From assembly GCA_947375085.1 (NCBI GenBank), contig CANCEQ010000149.1, forward strand, positions 1 through 7,438: a stretch of 7,438 bases of DNA, read 5' to 3'. The stretch comes from Flavobacteriales bacterium. Lineage in GTDB: Bacteria; Bacteroidota; Bacteroidia; Flavobacteriales; Crocinitomicaceae. This document shows, piece by piece, positions 6,201 to 7,438 of this stretch. A model generated the notes under the pieces. That model worked only from the letters and a program-made list of their open reading frames with translations, searched no databases and was not told the origin of the DNA. The position numbers and the translations under genes were made by a program. The first letter of the stretch is position 1; each line of letters begins with the position of its first letter.

Positions 6201-7051
6201 TTATATTTCAAATCCATGAACGCTGTAGCAGTAACAAGTGTGTTCCAGGTTGTGCCACCATTCGTAGTTTTATAAATTCCACTAGTAGTTGCTGCTAGAA
6301 TAACTTGGTTGTTAGTTGGCGATATAACCAATCTATTAATGTTTTTATAACTAGAGAGTGCGTAAGTTAACCCTGTTGAACTCCAAGTTAATCCACCATC
6401 TGTTGATTTTAAAACACCAGAACTACTAAAAGTCCATCCAGTATCTCTATCTCCAGTTGCTATATAAATTGTATTTGAAGTAGCATAATCAGAGGGAATA
6501 ACTATATCACTTATAGGAAGTCGTCCAATATTATCAGTTAAACAGGTCCAAGTTAGTGCATTATTCGTTGTTACCCATAATCCACCACCACCAGTTCCTA
6601 CCCAATAGGTATTATTATCTGTTGGATGGAAGGCAACACATAACACTTTTCCTATTCCATGGTATCCCCCAGTTGCTGAATTTGACCCCAACTGAGTCCA
6701 ATTTGCGGCATTAGTTGATTTCTTATGTGGATTATTTTGTTGAAATTTTTGTTGAATTTCATAAGCTGTTTGTGAAGGAAATTCACCAGTTACAGGGTTT
6801 ATTTGACTTTTCATCTCATATTCCCATCGTTTGAATTGTTTCCAACCAATCGCCTTTTTTCTTACTCCATTTTCTAGATAATATCCATTGATTACATTGT
6901 ATTTACTCCAATAGGAATAAAAGGCATTTTGATAATCAAAAAAAGTTAATTGGTTTTCTGTTTTATTTTTAGGCAAGTTCTCTGACCAGTCTTGCGAAAA
7001 ACTTATAAAACTGAAAAATAGGAAAATATAAAGAATAGCAGATTTCAACAT
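239..7051 (-). CDS. Giant T9SS-exported surface protein: Asp-box propeller, 13 Ig/PKD-like repeats, CHU_C sorting domain
   Basis: This is a single uninterrupted frame of 2270 codons, ATG at 7049-7051 and TAA at 239-241. The start is fixed by the signal peptide directly after it; no Shine-Dalgarno is visible, as is usual in Bacteroidota. Domain order: signal peptide 1-20; conserved N-terminal segment about 21-112; Asp-box beta-propeller region about 113-790; Ig-like domain 794-889; thirteen 93-residue Ig/PKD-like repeats 890-2098; degenerate Ig-like segment 2099-2179; CHU_C sorting domain 2180-2270. By family knowledge such proteins leave by Sec and then the type IX system and end on the cell surface or in the medium. 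The propeller is the likely ligand- or glycan-binding head and the repeats a stalk; this is inference. No catalytic activity can be assigned. Composition is rich in Thr, Ser and Asn and poor in charge through the stalk. It lies 44 bp downstream of an ORF6N gene on the same strand and converges on the epimerase gene. Confidence 0.93.
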   Translation of the reverse strand: MLKSAILYIFLFFSFISFSQDWSENLPKNKTENQLTFFDYQNAFYSYWSKYNVINGYYLENGVRKKAIGWKQFKRWEYEMKSQINPVTGEFPSQTAYEIQQKFQQNNPHKKSTNAANWTQLGSNSATGGYHGIGKVLCVAFHPTDNNTYWVGTGGGGLWVTTNNALTWTCLTDNIGRLPISDIVIPSDYATSNTIYIATGDRDTGWTFSSSGVLKSTDGGLTWSSTGLTYALSSYKNINRLVISPTNNQVILAATTSGIYKTTNGGTTWNTLVTATAFMDLKYKPGDFNTLYGSTKTGKIYTSTDGGTTWNITYNNANGKRVELAISPNQPTWVYAIVAGRPNGAAASVSTGGLYGIYKSTDSGATFSLVLDGINLNMMGYAADGQDFGSGQGFANITIAASPTNANIVIAGGVNAWKSTDGGSTWNIINHWSTSGAGYQVVHADKHAHNYRSNGDLFEGNDGGMYFSSNNGSSWTDKSNGLGIGQLYRLGISKTDKNQTITGLQDNGTKLYSSATWSDVKGGDGMECIIDFTNANIQYGTYVEGQISRTLNHWGSSVHVEPTVGGTAVTGSWVTPYIMDPTNNLILYAGYDDVWKTTNQGTSWTQISNFGLTSGTYLESIAIANSNTQYLYTATATQIFKTTNGGTSWTDITGTLPVSTAVGGNNITYIAVKNDDPNTLWVTFSSYNTNRVFESINGGTTWTNISTGLPSLPIHTIVQNNQVTSEVELFVGTELGVYFKKGTANWVAYNTGLPNVKVNELEIFYDLTDATLSRLRAATYGRGLWESTIAIASLTAPVAGTANSNATICSGLTSNLTLTGSTGTIQWQQSTTNAGPWVNVSSGTGATTTAYTTGVLSSTTYFKALVSQAGFSDVSSNVITITVTPSVTPSVSISLTTGSNPMCNGTTPTFTATPTNGGTTPTYQWKINNVNQVGNSSTFSPSSLVNGNSITCVITSNATCASPTTSVASNSILMTVNPNVTPTVSIALTTGSNPMCSGTTPTFTATPTNGGTTPTYQWKINNINQVGNSSTFSPSSLVNGNSITCVITSNATCASPSTSVASNSVLMTINPTVIPSVSISQTVGTNPICSGTTPTFTATPINGGITPIYQWKINNVNQVGNSPTFSPSSLVNGDAITCVITSNATCASPTISMASTPITISVNPNITPSVAISLTSGSNPICSGTTPTFTASPTNGGLNPIYQWFINNTAQVGNSSSFSPNSLINGDAISCIITSNATCASPTISLASNSIVMNVNPTVTPSVAISQTIGTNPMCNGTTPTFTATPTNGGTMPIYQWFINGSVQIGNSVTFSPSSLVNGDIITCILTSNANYANPSNSLVSNPLTMQVSNSLTPSVSISLTSGSNPMCSGASTTFSAIPSNGGNNPTYQWFVNGIDQLNNNVNFTSTTLVDQDIVTCVLTSNAACVTSFVSLPSNGITIQVSLSLTPSVLITQSVGSNPICSGIIPSYTAIPTNGGTMPIYQWFINGTIQAGNSTTFSPSSIVNGDAITCIITSNSSCASPTTSLASNAISMIVNTTVTPSVAITQTVGANSMCSGFTPTFTASPTNGGTTPIYQWKINNINQIGNSATFSPSTLQNGDAISCVITSNATCASPTISLASNSISMTVNPTVIPSVSITQTVGTNPSCSGTTPTFTANPTNGGTTPIYQWKINNVNQIGNSATFSPSSLVNGDAISCEITSNATCASPSISSPSTPITMTINPNVTPSVSITLTTGSNPMCSGITPTFTATPTNGGTTPIYQWFLNGIDQVLNSTTFSPSALVNGDAITCIITSNASCANPTTSLTSNSIVMTINPSVIPSVVITQTVGTNPMCSGITPTYTATPTNGGTTPIYQWKINNINQVGNSATFSPTSLVNGDAITCEITSNATCANPLNSHTSSSINMNLIPSVTPSVVITQTIGTNPLCSGSLATFMASCTNGGTFPTYKWFIDGIDQNNNNQFFTPNTITDGQIITCSILSDAVCASPINSPLSNPINIKVNQIVTPQIQIAEINNLNSFCNGDYATFKTTTLNEGTNPIYNWKIDNILQSEVSTTFITNKILDGQKVTCELISNAFCTTNTNVTSNIILINVKNKIDKPLADSKIEYCINQNINDIVIPIVNQLSNYNWFSDSLLLNKINSGPTFTPSKNIGNKLYYVIEEKDGCKSEKSKIDITIKLCDFTFPTAFTPDGDNTNDTWELKNIEVFFPNNSIYIYSRQGELMFESTIENYSKNPWDGKLDGKELPVSSYYFIIKNKDNKAISGIVSIITNK
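242..514 (-). other. CHU_C / gliding-motility-associated C-terminal domain (T9SS type B sorting signal)
   Basis: Residues 2180-2270 match the CHU_C / TIGR04131-type family. The entry motif FPTAFTPDGDNTNDTWEL, the middle IYIYSRQGELMFES, the NPWDGKLDGKELP block and the final YYFIIKNKDN are all diagnostic. In Bacteroidota this domain marks cargo of the type IX secretion system (type B). It is often followed by surface attachment involving a SprF/PorP-like partner, which is not encoded in this window. The domain is full length and ends at the natural stop codon, so the export signal appears intact. Confidence 0.93.
515..757 (-). other. Degenerate Ig-like segment before the sorting domain (residues 2099-2179)
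   Basis: The array gives way to an 81-residue segment that still looks like a beta-sandwich: YNWFSDS, PTFTPSKNIG, KLYYVIEEKDGC and IDITIKLC. It does not align over its length with the 93-residue units. It carries cysteines at 2107, 2164 and 2178 and is richer in Lys, Asp and Glu. Ig-like modules of this sort commonly sit right before CHU_C domains. Domain boundaries are approximate. Confidence 0.55.
758..4384 (-). repeat. Thirteen tandem 279-bp coding repeats (93-aa Ig/PKD-like domains, R1-R13)
   Basis: Residues 890-2098 divide into 13 units of exactly 93 residues with no indel. R1 covers 4384-4106, and each next unit lies 279 bases lower: R2 from 4105, R3 3826, R4 3547, R5 3268, R6 2989, R7 2710, R8 2431, R9 2152, R10 1873, R11 1594, R12 1315, R13 1036-758. 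Typical unit landmarks are SVxIxxTxGxNPxCSG, PTFTATPTNGG, YQW(K/F)IN, TFSPSSLVNGD, ITCxITSNATCASP and NPxVTP. Cysteines sit at unit positions 14, 63 and 71. Units R1 and R2 are near-identical. R6, R12 and especially R13 are the most diverged. As a Bacteroidota Ig/PKD-like stalk module this is a known type; the exact register and number are read directly here. Confidence 0.95.
4385..4672 (-). other. Ig-like domain between propeller and repeat array (residues 794-889)
   Basis: This segment differs from the 93-residue repeats. It has the pattern ATICSG, LTLTGSTGTIQWQ, TTYFKALVS and SNVITITV, a common Bacteroidota Ig-like module found beside CHU_C proteins. Only one cysteine (809) remains. The place near residue 871 where relatives often carry the partner cysteine reads AGFSDVSSN, so a disulfide within this domain looks lost. 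It probably works as the hinge between head and stalk (inference). Confidence 0.65.
4682..6715 (-). other. Asp-box (BNR) beta-propeller region, residues about 113-790
   Basis: Nine clear Asp-box motifs of the form S/T-x-D/N-x-G-x-x-W/F are visible at residues 216 (STDGGLTW), 262, 303, 360 (STDSGATF), 419, 468 (SSNNGSSW), 597, 642 and 695 (SINGGTTW). A degenerate one lies at 161 (TTNNALTW). The number and spacing fit a large or double propeller of the sortilin/VPS10-like and GH74-like superfamily. Further family marks are HADKHAH (444-450), GNDGGMYFS (460-468), GLQDNGT (503-509) and the closing YGRGLWES (780-787). Such folds bind glycans or peptides, or act as glycosidases. I see no sialidase Arg-triad context and cannot verify GH74 catalytic acids, so no enzyme activity is assigned. 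Confidence 0.82.
6716..6991 (-). other. Conserved N-terminal segment before the propeller (residues about 21-112)
   Basis: This aromatic and charged segment precedes the propeller. It contains FYSYWSKYNV and then GWKQFKRWEYEM. A similar 'YW ... G(W/Y)KQFKRWE' signature recurs, as I recall, at the front of many Bacteroidota secreted Asp-box (sortilin/VPS10-like) proteins, between signal peptide and propeller. Its function is unknown to me. It differs sharply in composition from the rest of the protein, with many Lys, Glu, Gln and Trp, and may be a pro-segment or a cap on the propeller; both ideas are guesses. Confidence 0.6.
6992..7051 (-). other. Signal peptide (residues 1-20 of the giant protein)
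   Basis: Residues 1-20 are MLKSAILYIF then LFFSFISFSQ: one Lys near the start, a long hydrophobic core, and a SFSQ end typical of Flavobacteriia. Cleavage is expected after Gln20. There is no lipobox cysteine, so signal peptidase I processing is expected rather than lipoprotein anchoring. It agrees with the C-terminal T9SS sorting domain, since T9SS cargo must first cross the inner membrane by Sec. Confidence 0.9.
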
Positions 7052-7095
7052 AGTAAGTAATAATAGTTATAGGCCTTAAATGTAATAAAAACAAC

Positions 7096-7438
7096 TCAAA
7101 TTTCTTTGTTAATTAACATTTTATCAATTAAAATAATTGATTTATCTGCTTTTCTAATTATGTCTGAAATAAAGGTGTATGCATCAAAAAAATGACCATC
7201 AAAGAAAATACCAGTATCAGATTTTAATACGTCATCCTCTAAAGCTTTAAAAAGTTGTTCGAATTTCTCATCGGTTTCCAATTGTTTTCTCTCTAATTTA
7301 TCAATACGAAAATCGATGATATTGTTTTGATTAAGTGTTTTTCTCATTTCGACAAAAGCATCAATAATTTGAATACTAATGTTAACAGCGATTTCACTTT
7401 TTAAAACAGCTGAAAGCATTGCAACTCCTTGTTCTGTA
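7096..7438 (-). CDS. ORF6N-domain (KilA-N-like) protein, 5' end outside window and C-terminus apparently truncated
   Basis: The frame is open from the window edge to TGA at 7096-7098. The Met at 7417-7419 is internal: the upstream codons read TEQGVA, so the run TEQGVAMLSAVL is continuous, and this is the signature end of the ORF6N domain, a phage-type DNA-binding module of the KilA-N class. Then come IDAFVEMRK, a charged amphipathic stretch likely to form a coiled coil (about 7215-7330, RIDKLERKQ to KALEDD), and GIFFDGHFFDAYTFISD with SIILID. In relatives as I remember them, the last block opens a C-terminal domain that continues some 80-90 residues past an LIDNY-type motif. Here it stops after LIDKMLINKEI. 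The protein may thus be a truncated remnant. Role unknown; many relatives lie in mobile or phage-derived regions. Its stop is 44 bp before the giant gene's ATG, so read-through into that gene is possible. Confidence 0.8.
   Translation of the reverse strand, partial: TEQGVAMLSAVLKSEIAVNISIQIIDAFVEMRKTLNQNNIIDFRIDKLERKQLETDEKFEQLFKALEDDVLKSDTGIFFDGHFFDAYTFISDIIRKADKSIILIDKMLINKEI

Noticed and set aside
4682..6715. Calling the propeller a sialidase because of its Asp-boxes
   Set aside because: Asp-boxes are structural and occur in many propellers. I cannot identify the sialidase catalytic Arg triad, Tyr or Glu, and the closing motifs fit sortilin/GH74-like proteins better.
239..7051. Possible frameshift or fusion artefact behind the unusual length of the giant gene
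   Set aside because: The frame is continuous from a good signal peptide to a complete CHU_C domain, and the repeats keep perfect phase throughout. Long proteins of this design are normal in Bacteroidota.
7077..7084. Possible Bacteroidota -7 element on the minus strand (TACATTTA, close to TAnnTTTG) ahead of the giant gene
   Set aside because: The last base differs from the consensus and no TTG-type -33 element lies at the usual distance upstream. It is too weak to call a promoter.

Overview
The window looks like a chromosomal segment from a Bacteroidota bacterium of the Flavobacteriia (Flavobacterium-like). The support is strong AT bias, a signal peptide ending in SFSQ, a gliding-motility-type C-terminal sorting domain (CHU_C, T9SS type B), Asp-box propeller plus Ig/PKD-like repeat architecture, and no Shine-Dalgarno sequence ahead of the one complete gene.

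Layout. (1) Positions 1-237, plus strand: the last 78 residues of an aldose 1-epimerase family protein. (2) Positions 239-7051, minus strand: one intact gene of 2270 codons for a giant secreted surface protein. Its order is signal peptide, a conserved N-terminal segment, a large Asp-box beta-propeller region, one Ig-like domain, 13 tandem Ig/PKD-like repeats of exactly 93 aa (279 bp) each, one degenerate Ig-like segment, and the CHU_C sorting domain. (3) Positions 7096-7438, minus strand: the 3' part of an ORF6N-domain (KilA-N-like, phage-type DNA-binding) gene. It runs off the window at its 5' end and appears truncated at its C-terminus, 44 bp upstream of the giant gene.

How it fits together. 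The giant gene fills over 90% of the window and would be exported by Sec, then by the type IX secretion system, with the propeller held away from the cell by a rod of Ig-like repeats. The convergent epimerase and giant genes are separated by a single base. A strong inverted repeat inside the epimerase's last codons is the best candidate for the giant gene's terminator. The three genes show no evident shared pathway. The ORF6N fragment suggests past mobile-element activity or rearrangement just upstream of the adhesin-like gene.

Most worth a second look: the terminator-like hairpin embedded in coding sequence, the indel-free 13-unit array with signs of block duplication and sequence homogenisation, the cysteine changes in individual repeats, and the abrupt loss of the ORF6N C-terminal domain. 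I found no RNA genes, CRISPR arrays, complete insertion sequences or convincing novel enzymatic system.
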